DNA of 64,000 bases from contig NZ_KK211187.1 in assembly GCF_000620805.1 (NCBI RefSeq), positions 176,894 to 240,893 of the forward strand. Direction: 5' to 3'. Source of the stretch: Exiguobacterium undae DSM 14481. Its GTDB lineage: Bacteria; Bacillota; Bacilli; Exiguobacteriales; Exiguobacteriaceae. Numbering within the stretch: the first letter of the stretch is position 1; each line of letters starts with the position of its first letter. The position numbers and the translations under genes were made by a program. Positions 46,509-54,614 of the stretch are shown one piece after another. The notes beneath the pieces are model-generated. The model saw nothing but the letters and a program-made list of their open reading frames with translations, did not search any database and had not been told where the DNA came from.

Positions 46509-47143
46509 TGAAAGCAGCTATTTTAGGGGCGAGCGGATTAGTAGGTCAAGAGCTCGTCGATCAACTACTGGCGCATGAAGACTATCAGGAAGTACACGTG
46601 CTTGTCCGTCGTCCGATGAACCGGTTTCATCCGAAACTGGAAGAATGGGTGATTGATTTTGACCGGGTGACGGAAATTGAACTGCCGGAAGTGGATCATG
46701 TCTACTGTGCACTCGGAACGACGATTAAACAAGCCGGATCACAAGAAGCTTTCCGGCAGGTGGACTATACGTATCCGATCGAAGTTGGTCGTGAACTCAT
46801 GGATTTGGGAGCGACGCGATTTGCCTTGATTTCTGCCCTCGGTGCCCATCCGAATGCCAAGACGTTTTACAACCGTGTCAAAGGCGATACGGAAAACGGT
46901 TTGCGTGTACTCGGGTACGATGCCTTACTTATTTTCCGACCATCACTGTTGCTCGGGGAACGGGATGAGTTCCGGTTCGGAGAACAGGCGGCAGCGCGTG
47001 TCTCGACCGTACTCCGTCCGTTACTGAAACGCAGTACGTTTGCTCCGATTGAAGCGGAGAAGGTCGCCCAGGCCATGATCCACCATACATTACATGCACC
47101 GCCCGGGGTGACGGTAATCGAATCAAAAGAAATGCAGACTTGA
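46508..47143 (+). CDS. NAD(P)-binding oxidoreductase (HTATIP2-like SDR)
   Basis: 211 residues, atypical short-chain dehydrogenase. NAD(P) loop ILGASGLVGQEL, VYCALGTTIKQAGSQEAFRQ, LISALGAHPNAKTFYNRVKG (catalytic-type Tyr and Lys), IFRPSLLLGER. No substrate known. ATG 46508 is 7 nt from GAGGAGG; an ATG one codon earlier is too close to it. Third gene of the ygiB/ygiC-like operon. Confidence 0.82.
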   Translation: MKAAILGASGLVGQELVDQLLAHEDYQEVHVLVRRPMNRFHPKLEEWVIDFDRVTEIELPEVDHVYCALGTTIKQAGSQEAFRQVDYTYPIEVGRELMDLGATRFALISALGAHPNAKTFYNRVKGDTENGLRVLGYDALLIFRPSLLLGERDEFRFGEQAAARVSTVLRPLLKRSTFAPIEAEKVAQAMIHHTLHAPPGVTVIESKEMQT

Positions 47144-47172
47144 GCGAGCGACTTTTCGTATCGCTCTTTTTT
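47142..47172 (+). terminator. Terminator of the ygiBC-like operon
   Basis: Stem GAGCGA/TCGCTC starting at the stop codon, followed by seven T. Confidence 0.75.
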
Positions 47173-47188
47173 GTGTAACGGAATTAAT

Positions 47189-47204
47189 ATTTGACTCGTC
47201 AAAT
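47189..47204. promoter_or_regulatory. Inverted repeat upstream of POT transporter gene
   Basis: ATTTGAC-TC-GTCAAAT, perfect 7-bp arms. A TATAGT hexamer lies about 17 bp downstream, so it sits where an operator could act. No regulator identified. Confidence 0.35.
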
Positions 47205-47378
47205 GATTTACGGTTGAATGGTATAGTGCTGTCTCATAAACAAAAAAAGAAGTGAGACAATTCAGGCAAAACAGTGTATTTACGTTCAATCGGTTGGTTC
47301 ACGCTTATCGTTTGGGGAAAGCGGGAAAAAGATTGAACAATGTGCACATATTGAAGGTAGACGAAAGGAGCCGATCAT

Positions 47379-48872
47379 ATGGCAGAGTTTGATCGCGATC
47401 AGGTCTATAAGACTGTTCCGCAAAAAGGATTCTTCGGGAATCCGAAAGGGTTGTTCACCCTGTTCTTCACCGAGTTTTGGGAACGTTTTTCCTACTATGG
47501 AATGCGTGCCATCCTCATCTTCTATATGTATGATTCAGTCGCAAATGGTGGTCTTGGCATCGATAAAACGACGGCAGCGTCCATCATGGCAGTTTACGGA
47601 TCACTTGTTTATATGTCAGGGATCATCGGAGGATGGGTCGCTGACCGTCTGTTAGGCACCTCACGAACCGTCTTTTATGGTGGGATTCTCATCATGCTGG
47701 GGCATATCGTGTTGGCATTGCCGGCAGGGATTACAGCGTTGTTCATCTCGATGGGACTGATCGTCATCGGAACAGGGTTCTTGAAACCAAACGTTTCGAA
47801 CATCGTCGGTGATCTGTACAGTAAGACCGATAACCGCCGTGATGCGGGTTTCAGTATCTTTTATATGGGAATCAACGCCGGAGCGTTCCTTGCACCGCTC
47901 GTCGTTGGTAAAGTATCGGATACTTCCGGCTACCATGCTGGTTTTGCACTAGCGGCAATCGGTATGTTCGTGGGTCTTGTCGTCTTCGTTTTGACGAAGA
48001 AAAAGAATCTGGGACAAGCCGGAACATACGTCTTGAATCCACTGGTCGGCAGTGAACGGAAACGTTTCTTCACGATTGCGACCGTCGTCGTCGTCTTGAT
48101 TGCGATTTTAGGAACGATTGCAGCAACAACCGGCTTGCTGACAATCAGTCGATTTACATTAATGGTTACGATTTTAGGGATTTTGATTCCAATCGTGTAC
48201 TTCACCGTCATGTTACGGAGCCCGAAAATCACGGGGGATGAACGTTCACGTTTGATCGCATATATCCCGTTGTTCATCGCAGCGGCGATCTTTTGGGCCA
48301 TTCAGGAACAAGGTTCATACGTACTCTCGATTTTTGCAGACGAACGGACCAACCTGTCGTTCCTTGGATTTAAACTGGAACCGGCCTTTTTCCAATCGCT
48401 GAACCCACTCTTTATCATCGTGTTGGCACCTGTCTTTGCCAGCTTCTGGGTGAAGCTTGGTGATCGTCAACCGACAACGATGCAAAAGTTCTCGTTTGGT
48501 CTGACATTTGCCGGATTATCGTTCATCGTCATGACGTTACCGGGCCTCTTGTTCGGAACAGAGACGACGGTAAGTCCGCTTTGGCTCGCCTTGAGCTTCT
48601 TCCTCGTCGTGATCGGGGAGCTGTTCTTGTCACCGGTCGGATTATCGGCAACAACTAAACTGGCGCCTGCTGCCTTCTCGGCACAGACGATGAGTTTATG
48701 GTTCTTGACGAATGCGACAGGTCAAGCAGTCAACGCACAAATCGTTAAATACTATACAGCCGATACTGAGATTTTGTACTTCGGAATCACAGGATTCGTC
48801 GCCATCGTCTTTGGTGTCATTTTATTCATCTTTGCACCACGACTTCAAAAATACATGCGCGGTGTCCGTTAA
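47379..48872 (+). CDS. dtpT: POT-family di/tripeptide transporter
   Basis: 497 residues, about 14 hydrophobic segments. FFTEFWERFSYYGMRAIL carries the ExxER(F) proton-coupling motif; GTGFLKPNVSNIVGDLY and FSIFYMGINAGAFLAPL are PTR2 signatures; WFLTNATGQAVNAQ near the end. Proton-driven uptake of di- and tripeptides. AAAGGAGC before ATG. Fits with PepT and secreted proteases elsewhere in the window. Confidence 0.93.
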   Translation: MAEFDRDQVYKTVPQKGFFGNPKGLFTLFFTEFWERFSYYGMRAILIFYMYDSVANGGLGIDKTTAASIMAVYGSLVYMSGIIGGWVADRLLGTSRTVFYGGILIMLGHIVLALPAGITALFISMGLIVIGTGFLKPNVSNIVGDLYSKTDNRRDAGFSIFYMGINAGAFLAPLVVGKVSDTSGYHAGFALAAIGMFVGLVVFVLTKKKNLGQAGTYVLNPLVGSERKRFFTIATVVVVLIAILGTIAATTGLLTISRFTLMVTILGILIPIVYFTVMLRSPKITGDERSRLIAYIPLFIAAAIFWAIQEQGSYVLSIFADERTNLSFLGFKLEPAFFQSLNPLFIIVLAPVFASFWVKLGDRQPTTMQKFSFGLTFAGLSFIVMTLPGLLFGTETTVSPLWLALSFFLVVIGELFLSPVGLSATTKLAPAAFSAQTMSLWFLTNATGQAVNAQIVKYYTADTEILYFGITGFVAIVFGVILFIFAPRLQKYMRGVR

Positions 48873-48888
48873 GTACCGGAGCGCATAA

Positions 48889-48927
48889 CAAACGCCCTGA
48901 GGAAATTTTCCTCAGGGCGTTTTTTTA
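48889..48927. terminator. Bidirectional terminator POT/NCS2
   Basis: 12-bp stem AACGCCCTGAGG/CCTCAGGGCGTT with T run on plus and A upstream. Confidence 0.9.
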
Positions 48928-50196
48928 ATCATTTGTCCGAATGTGACGCAACGATTCAGCGAGTAGTGCGACAAGTGTTCCGAGCACAAGACCGTTTGAG
49001 ATCAGCGTCGTGACGAGGGGAGGTAAGTCAGCCGTCGCACCTTTTGGCAAGAGCAACGAGCCGATCCCGACGAGTAACGGAAGTCCGACCGTAATCATCG
49101 CCGTCTGTCGGTTCAGTTCCCTGGACGCTTCGGTGACACCGATGATTGCCATCCCGGCAACAATCGGGGCGACCATCGCATACCCGACAGCAACGGGAAT
49201 TTTTGCAATCAGTCCGACGAACGGCGTGACGATGCTGAGGAATAAACAAATAATATTAGCGACCGCAAAGGCTCGACGGTCCGTATTATCCGTTGAAGCG
49301 ATAAAACCGGCTGTTCCGGAAATCGCGACCGGACCGACCGTTCCGAACATTCCGGCGAAAATTTGCCCGATTCCGGCCGTAACGCCGGCAGTCGCGACTT
49401 GTCCTTTGACCTTCTCTCCGCGTTTCGCACTGATGATGCGTTCAATGACTTTAATGTTCGCCAGAACGTTTGTCATCAGTAACAACGAGATGATCAATGC
49501 GGTCGGAAGCAGGCTCCAGTCGAGATGAATGCCGCCAAACGGCATCAAATCGGGGAAGGTAAAGAATGGACCATCAAACGTCGGCATTTCGGCGCGTCCG
49601 ATTAAGGCAAACATACTCCAGCCGACGAGTAAGGTAATCAATAACGCATATTGCCGCAATCGGTCACTGCGTTCGAGATAAAGCGAGACGATGACGGTCA
49701 AGATGGAGATGATGGCAGGGAGGACTTGAATCTTGCCGTCTTCGATGTTGAGCAACCCTTTCATGACAGACCCTGATAATTGAGCAGACAACAGTAGCAT
49801 GTACACGCCGATGACTTGTGGTGTGAACAGCGGAACGAGTCGACGCAGGACACCGGTCAGGGTGAGAATGATACAGATGATGCCGCTGAGGATCAGCAGG
49901 AATCCAAGCGACTGCAGTGTCGTGGAATAACTGCCGTATAATGTGATGCCAATCGACGAGTAGAGGGCGAATACACCCCACCAGATCCCGGCAGGACCTT
50001 CCATGATCGGCAGACGGTGACCAAATAAAACTTGAATCAGACTTAAAATCGCAAAAACGAATAAACAACGTGAGAGGAAAGCGAGGGTATCCGCACTTGA
50101 TAATTCAAATGAGGCAGCAATCGCGAGCGGCGGGGCAATGTTCGTACAAATGATAAATAAAAACCACTGAATCGTAGATACAACAGTACGTGGCAA
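48925..50196 (-). CDS. NCS2-family purine/pyrimidine permease
   Basis: 423 residues with about 12 to 14 hydrophobic segments. GHRLPIMEGPAGIWWG, FTPQVIGVYMLLL, GIGQIFAGMFGTVGPVAISGTAGF and VPIVAGMAIIG-like stretch place it in NCS2 (uracil/xanthine permeases, YwdJ-like branch). It is shorter than PbuX-type members and lacks the exact NCS2 Gln motif, so substrate is open. TTG start after GAAAGGGG. No purine riboswitch is visible upstream. Confidence 0.82.
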   Translation of the reverse strand: MPRTVVSTIQWFLFIICTNIAPPLAIAASFELSSADTLAFLSRCLFVFAILSLIQVLFGHRLPIMEGPAGIWWGVFALYSSIGITLYGSYSTTLQSLGFLLILSGIICIILTLTGVLRRLVPLFTPQVIGVYMLLLSAQLSGSVMKGLLNIEDGKIQVLPAIISILTVIVSLYLERSDRLRQYALLITLLVGWSMFALIGRAEMPTFDGPFFTFPDLMPFGGIHLDWSLLPTALIISLLLMTNVLANIKVIERIISAKRGEKVKGQVATAGVTAGIGQIFAGMFGTVGPVAISGTAGFIASTDNTDRRAFAVANIICLFLSIVTPFVGLIAKIPVAVGYAMVAPIVAGMAIIGVTEASRELNRQTAMITVGLPLLVGIGSLLLPKGATADLPPLVTTLISNGLVLGTLVALLAESLRHIRTND

Positions 50197-50307
50197 AACA
50201 AATGATTCCCCTTTCGAATAACCGATACTTTTTTTATCTTAAACCAAATATTGAAAAAGAGATAGATACGCTTACATTAACTGAAAATTCAAAACTTAAT
50301 TTTCATA

Positions 50308-50321
50308 TGTGATGTATCACA
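50308..50321. promoter_or_regulatory. Inverted repeat in divergent promoter region
   Basis: TGTGAT-GT-ATCACA between the NCS2 permease and the hydrolase gene. It resembles CRP/FNR half-sites, but the spacing (TGTGA-N4-TCACA) is two bases short. Confidence 0.3.
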
Positions 50322-50358
50322 CTGTAAGGGGTAGAAGAAAGAGAGGGGAGAGATGAAG

Positions 50359-51054
50359 ATGAAGAAATGGATCAAACGAATCGGAATCGGTCTCGCAAGT
50401 CTTCTAGCCATCATCATCGTCGTATTTATGGTGTGGGCACAGTTCGATTATGGACCGACCGCGGAAGCTAAAACGTATCTCGGAGAAAAAGTCGGACAAG
50501 GATATCAGTTTGGAGATCCGAAGAGCGAAACCGGCTTTATTTTTTATCAAGGTGCCAAAGTAGACCCTGCGGCGTACAGTTATATCGGGCAACAACTCGC
50601 GGAGAAAGGCCATTTTGTCACGATTCCGAAATTGCCGTTTAATATCGCTTTACTCAACGCCAATGAAGGATTATCAATCATAGATGATCATCCCGATGTC
50701 AAACGGTGGTACCTGATCGGTCACTCACTGGGAGGGAGCGCAGCATCGACGATATTAGACGAGAGTCCAAAGATTAAAGGCATCATTTTCCTCGCCTCCT
50801 ATCCGATCGACGCCATTGATACGCCTTCATTGACGGTGTACGGTGGTCGTGACGGCGTCCTGCCGGTAAAGGATATTGAAGCAAGTAAAGCGGACGTTCG
50901 GTCTGACGCGACATTCCATCTGATTAAGGACGGAAATCATGCTAACTTCGGAATGTACGGAAAACAGAAGGGCGACAATTCAAGTCCGTTGAGCGCAAAA
51001 GAACAACAGGATGAAACGTTGACGGTCATCGAGGCGTTTCTGAAGGGTCAGTAA
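50359..51054 (+). CDS. Membrane-anchored alpha/beta hydrolase
   Basis: 231 residues. N-terminal helix (about 8-27) as anchor or signal; hydrolase domain with Ser in LIGHSLGGSAAS, Asp in GGRDGVLP and His in KDGNHANFG, the DLH/Abhydrolase_5 type. Likely active outside the membrane; substrate unknown. Start ATG 50359 is 8 nt from GGGGAG, better than the ATG two codons earlier. Confidence 0.82.
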   Translation: MKKWIKRIGIGLASLLAIIIVVFMVWAQFDYGPTAEAKTYLGEKVGQGYQFGDPKSETGFIFYQGAKVDPAAYSYIGQQLAEKGHFVTIPKLPFNIALLNANEGLSIIDDHPDVKRWYLIGHSLGGSAASTILDESPKIKGIIFLASYPIDAIDTPSLTVYGGRDGVLPVKDIEASKADVRSDATFHLIKDGNHANFGMYGKQKGDNSSPLSAKEQQDETLTVIEAFLKGQ

Positions 51055-51070
51055 AAAGTGAAGTAATACA

Positions 51071-51108
51071 AACAAGGATGACAGAATTATAATTCTGTCA
51101 TCCTTGTT
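51071..51108. terminator. Long bidirectional hairpin terminator
   Basis: Near-perfect palindrome AACAAGGATGACAGAAT/ATTCTGTCATCCTTGTT between the hydrolase and the fructokinase gene; T content after the stem is modest. Confidence 0.7.
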
Positions 51109-51144
51109 GTGTGATATGGGAAAGTTGCCTGTGTCACGGCAGGG

Positions 51145-52080
51145 TTAATTTAATCGTCGTGACACTTCGTCAAGCGTCGGCAAGGCAGCCATGGCGCCTT
51201 TGACGGATGCCGCCAGTCCACCGGAAATCGCGGCGAACCGACCGATGTCCCGTAATTCTTCTTCACCCCAGTCAAACGAAAACGAGCGGATGGCACACTG
51301 ATGCAGAAGTCCTGACATGAATGCGTCTCCAGCTCCTGTCGTATCGACGGCATCGACGGAAATCGCCTTGATTTCTGCCATGGAGCGGTCCGAGTAAAGA
51401 AGAGAACCTTCGGCCCCGCGTGTCACAGCGAGTAAGCGAATCGGATATTCGGCCAACAGTTCGGCCGCGCCTTCGTCGAGATTCGTCTGTCCCGTCAAAA
51501 AGGTCAGCTCTTCTTCGGCCAGCTTAACGATCTGCGCATCCGGTAAAACGGAACGAATCGTTGAACGGGCCGCCTCTAAATCAGACCATAAGGATTCGCG
51601 TAAGTTCGGATCGTAGGAAATCGGTACAGCATGTTCTTTCGCAATCTCGATGGCGCGACGTGTCGCCTCGACCGAGTCCCCGGAAATCAATGAAATCGAT
51701 CCGATATGCAAAAGATCGGCATCTGCGAGTGAGGTGGGAATGTCTTTTTCATGAAAACTCATATCGGCGCGGTAACTGTTGATGAATTCAAATGACCGTT
51801 CACCATCGGCCGAGTTCGTGACGAGAACAAGACCGGTTTTATGCTCCGGATCAAAGACAAGATGGTCCGTCTTGACACCGTAGTGATGCAGCGTATCTTT
51901 AAGGAAATGGCCCATCGAATCATCACCGACAGAACCTAAAAAGTAACTGTCTGCACCGAGTCGTGCTAAACCAACCGCAACGTTTGCCGGGGCACCGCCC
52001 GGATTTTTTTGAAAGGTCAGGTTGTCTGTATCCAGTGGAATCAGATCAATTAATGCTTCTCCAAGACTATAAATTCTCAT
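51145..52080 (-). CDS. Fructokinase (PfkB/ribokinase family)
   Basis: 311 residues. GEALIDLIP start, substrate loop NPGGAPANVAVGLARLGA, and the anion hole/catalytic DTTGAGDAFMSGLLHQ with catalytic Asp. The NPGGAPANVA signature is common in fructokinases. Phosphorylates free fructose with ATP, which fits the sucrose-type PTS upstream. Start 52080 has AAAGGAGC and overlaps the antiterminator gene's end by 14 bp, indicating coupled translation. Confidence 0.88.
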   Translation of the reverse strand: MRIYSLGEALIDLIPLDTDNLTFQKNPGGAPANVAVGLARLGADSYFLGSVGDDSMGHFLKDTLHHYGVKTDHLVFDPEHKTGLVLVTNSADGERSFEFINSYRADMSFHEKDIPTSLADADLLHIGSISLISGDSVEATRRAIEIAKEHAVPISYDPNLRESLWSDLEAARSTIRSVLPDAQIVKLAEEELTFLTGQTNLDEGAAELLAEYPIRLLAVTRGAEGSLLYSDRSMAEIKAISVDAVDTTGAGDAFMSGLLHQCAIRSFSFDWGEEELRDIGRFAAISGGLAASVKGAMAALPTLDEVSRRLN

Positions 52081-52924
52081 ACGATTTGCTCCTTTCAAAA
52101 TCAGGACGAATCCGTTCAACGTGAAGGGCCATATAGCCGACTTCCGAAATCGGGACCGTCGTCTGTAATTCCTGTTCGAGCCAAGCCGCCATGTTTTCGG
52201 CACAACGGAAGGCGTCGGTATAACGCGTTTGGACGGCAGACAAGATCACATCGTCCATATCGTGTAACGTTTGCCCCTGTTCAATCCGGGCCAAAACCAG
52301 TTTCATATGAGTGAAAAACCGATAATAGGTCATCGATGTTGTTTCAATCGTCTGCCCAAAAAAGGCTTCAATTTGTTCACGTAATTCATTTAATAAAGTA
52401 GCCGTTTGCAGGGCTGTAGCCATATTCGGATGCTGCTGACGGGCATTGTACAAGTGGAGTGCAATGTTCGCAGCCTCTTCTTTCGGTAAAGAAACAGCCA
52501 ATTTCTTTTCGATGTGGGCTACGGACCATTCTCCAATCTGATACTCTGCGGTATAGAGCAATCGGATTTCTTCCGCCAATCGATTGTGAACGACTAATTC
52601 TTCCCGGGCGAGCCGGACGGCGTGGGCGAGGTGATCAGTCAGACTGACGTGAATGTAGTCATGAAAAGGTGTTTTCAGTTCTCCCTCTGCGTAGGAAATG
52701 ATCTGCTCCGACAAATCGATGATATCAAGTGGTGTCGTCGTCAAGATTTCCTTGAACTGTTCTGCATTTTCAAAAGACGGAATAAACATTTTTTCGATTT
52801 TGGACGGATCGACGGGATCCTTCTTTTTTTTACCGAAAGCAATGCCTGGTCCCATGATGATTCGTTCTTGACCGTTTTCTTTTGTAACAATCGCATTGTT
52901 GTTGAGTACCTTATAGATGATCAG
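52067..52924 (-). CDS. BglG/LicT/SacT-type transcription antiterminator
   Basis: 285 residues if started at CTG 52924. The CAT RNA-binding domain opens IIYKVLNNNAIVTKENGQER and continues MGPGIAFGKKKKDPVD. PRD1 (about 75-170) and PRD2 (about 185-280) follow with His in YIHVSLTDHLAHA and YMALHVERI for PTS phosphorylation. Binds the RAT in the EIIBC leader and prevents termination when sugar is present. No ATG, GTG or TTG is in frame between an upstream stop and the CAT domain; CTG sits 8 nt after AAAGGAGG. The first ATG (52855) would remove the RNA-binding N-terminus. Confidence 0.88.
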   Translation of the reverse strand: MIIYKVLNNNAIVTKENGQERIIMGPGIAFGKKKKDPVDPSKIEKMFIPSFENAEQFKEILTTTPLDIIDLSEQIISYAEGELKTPFHDYIHVSLTDHLAHAVRLAREELVVHNRLAEEIRLLYTAEYQIGEWSVAHIEKKLAVSLPKEEAANIALHLYNARQQHPNMATALQTATLLNELREQIEAFFGQTIETTSMTYYRFFTHMKLVLARIEQGQTLHDMDDVILSAVQTRYTDAFRCAENMAAWLEQELQTTVPISEVGYMALHVERIRPDFERSKSYENL

Positions 52925-52983
52925 TCTGACTACCTCCTTTCTATTTATATTATACGGCTAATCCTTCAACTAAGAAAACTGAC

Positions 52984-53020
52984 AAATGCGACCCGAAGAG
53001 GATTCTCAAAGGGTCGCATC
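52984..53020 (-). terminator. Hairpin between EIIBC and antiterminator genes
   Basis: Minus-strand stem ATGCGACCC/GGGTCGCAT followed by TTGTCAGTTTTC. The T tract is interrupted, so it may only lower downstream expression. Confidence 0.6.
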
Positions 53021-53026
53021 GTTTAG

Positions 53027-54439
53027 TTAAGCAGCCAAATCTGTCTGTTTTTGTTTCCGTGCGTCAAGACGCATCAGGATGACAGTGGCGACGAAAGCAG
53101 TCGCTACGGCAATCGCAAAACCAACCAGATAGTTGATCAAGTTCGAGGCACCGAGTGGAGCGACGATTGCGATCATCGGAATGCCGGTTAATCCATAGGC
53201 GTTTGCTGCGACTTGTGTCAAGACGACATAGCCACCGCCGATGGCACCACCGATGGCGCCGCCGATAAATGGTTTACCGAGTCGCAGGTTCACACCGTAG
53301 ATGACGGGTTCTGTGATACCGAGGAAAGCAGAAAACGCAGAAGGGAGTGCCAGTGCTTTCAGTTTGACGTTTTTCGTCATGAAGTAAACGGCAAGTCCGG
53401 CTCCACCTTGCGCGACGTTGGCCATCGACCAGATCGGGAGGAGGAAGTTTTTACCGATACTCTTATCTGCCAGCAAGCCGGCTTCAATCGCGTGGAAGCT
53501 GTGGTGCATCCCCGTAATGACGATCGTTGAGTACAGACCACCAAACAACAGTCCGGCAACGACGGAGAACTGTTCGTAGAAGAAGACAAGAATGAATGAG
53601 ATCCCTTTTCCGAGCAACGTTCCGATTGGACCGATGACGATGAGGGCAAGGAAACCTGTCACAAGAATCGTGACGAATGGTGTGACGAGCAGATCCAGTG
53701 TTTCCGGTGTCCGCTTGCGCACTTGTTGTTCAATTTTGGCCATGACCCAAACTGTCAGGAGAACAGGGAAAACCGTTCCTTGATATCCAATCAATTCAAT
53801 GTTCATCCCAAGGAAGTTCATCACTTCCGGTTCACTGTTTCCGAGTGTCCACGGGTTCAGCAACGACGGGTGTGTCATGATTCCACCGATGACGGCACCG
53901 AGGTACGGATTGGCGCCGAACTCGCGTGCTGCTGAGAAACCGATCAAGATCGGTAAGATGATGAAGGCAGAAGACGAGAACATATCCAGCAATTGAACGA
54001 TTGCCGAGTCACCGCTGACCCAACCGAACGCTTTGATCATACCGAGCAGTCCCATCAACAAACCGGCTGCAACGATTGCCGGGATCAGCGGAACGAAGAC
54101 GTTGGACAGGGAACGTGCGAGACGGGCAAAGGGATTCAGTTTTTGAGAAGCTGCTTTTTTTACATCAAGCGGTTCTTCTCCGTCGAGCTTCACACCAGCG
54201 AGTGGTGCGAATTCAGCAAAAACTTTATTAACCGTTCCCGTTCCAAAGATGATTTGGTATTGACCAGAACTGGAGAATGCCCCGCTGACACCATCCAAAT
54301 CTTCGAGTGCCGCTTGATCGACTTTGGATTCATCGTGTAAAACGAGACGCAGGCGCGTCGCACAATGGGCGGCTGTGATGATGTTTTCTCGACCACCAAC
54401 CAGTTCAAGGACACGTGCTGCAGTTTGCTTGTAATCCAT
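53027..54439 (-). CDS. Sucrose-type PTS EIIBC
   Basis: 470 residues. EIIB (1 to about 85) with phospho-Cys C26 in AAHCATRLRLVL; EIIC (about 100-460) of the glucose superfamily with SNVFVPLIPAIVAAGLLMGL, GFSAAREFGANPYLG, TGMHHSFHAIEAGL and GITEPVIYGVNLRLGKPF. No EIIA domain, as in ScrA/SacP, which borrow EIIA-Glc. Sucrose is favoured by the adjoining fructokinase and SacT-type RAT; trehalose is less likely. Start at 54439 has AAAGGAGG. Controlled by antitermination. Confidence 0.87.
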   Translation of the reverse strand: MDYKQTAARVLELVGGRENIITAAHCATRLRLVLHDESKVDQAALEDLDGVSGAFSSSGQYQIIFGTGTVNKVFAEFAPLAGVKLDGEEPLDVKKAASQKLNPFARLARSLSNVFVPLIPAIVAAGLLMGLLGMIKAFGWVSGDSAIVQLLDMFSSSAFIILPILIGFSAAREFGANPYLGAVIGGIMTHPSLLNPWTLGNSEPEVMNFLGMNIELIGYQGTVFPVLLTVWVMAKIEQQVRKRTPETLDLLVTPFVTILVTGFLALIVIGPIGTLLGKGISFILVFFYEQFSVVAGLLFGGLYSTIVITGMHHSFHAIEAGLLADKSIGKNFLLPIWSMANVAQGGAGLAVYFMTKNVKLKALALPSAFSAFLGITEPVIYGVNLRLGKPFIGGAIGGAIGGGYVVLTQVAANAYGLTGIPMIAIVAPLGASNLINYLVGFAIAVATAFVATVILMRLDARKQKQTDLAA

Positions 54440-54483
54440 GTTGAGTTCCTCCTTTAGGAAAGACGTGCGATGGCAACAGGCCA

Positions 54484-54541
54484 CAAAAAAAGGCAAGACC
54501 GAACAACACCTTCACGAACGAGGTGTTGAATCGGTCTTGCC
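54484..54541 (-). terminator. Leader terminator of the PTS operon
   Basis: Minus-strand stem GGCAAGACCGA/TCGGTCTTGCC capped by a second stem CAACACCT/AGGTGTTG, then seven T, 45 bp before the EIIBC start. Confidence 0.9.
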
Positions 54542-54560
54542 AGCCGTACTGTCACAATCC
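54533..54560 (-). promoter_or_regulatory. RAT antiterminator site (SacT/LicT type)
   Basis: On the minus strand the site runs GGATTGTGACAG, five bases, then CTGGCAAGACC. It resembles the sac-type RAT pattern (GGATTGTTACTG...GCAGGCAAAACC) and shares its 3' end with the 5' arm of the leader terminator, so RAT folding and termination are exclusive. Confidence 0.85.
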
Positions 54561-54614
54561 GCACTATTTACTTGTTGCCCTCATCATAATGAGAAAAGAA
54601 AGCGTTGTCAACAG

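Noticed and set aside
49010-49528. 172-codon plus-strand frame opposite the NCS2 permease
   Set aside because: Ala/Thr/Pro-rich antisense of membrane helices; a typical shadow frame.
50197-50358. Purine riboswitch upstream of the NCS2 permease
   Set aside because: The leader lacks the three-way junction sequences expected of purine aptamers and shows no terminator.
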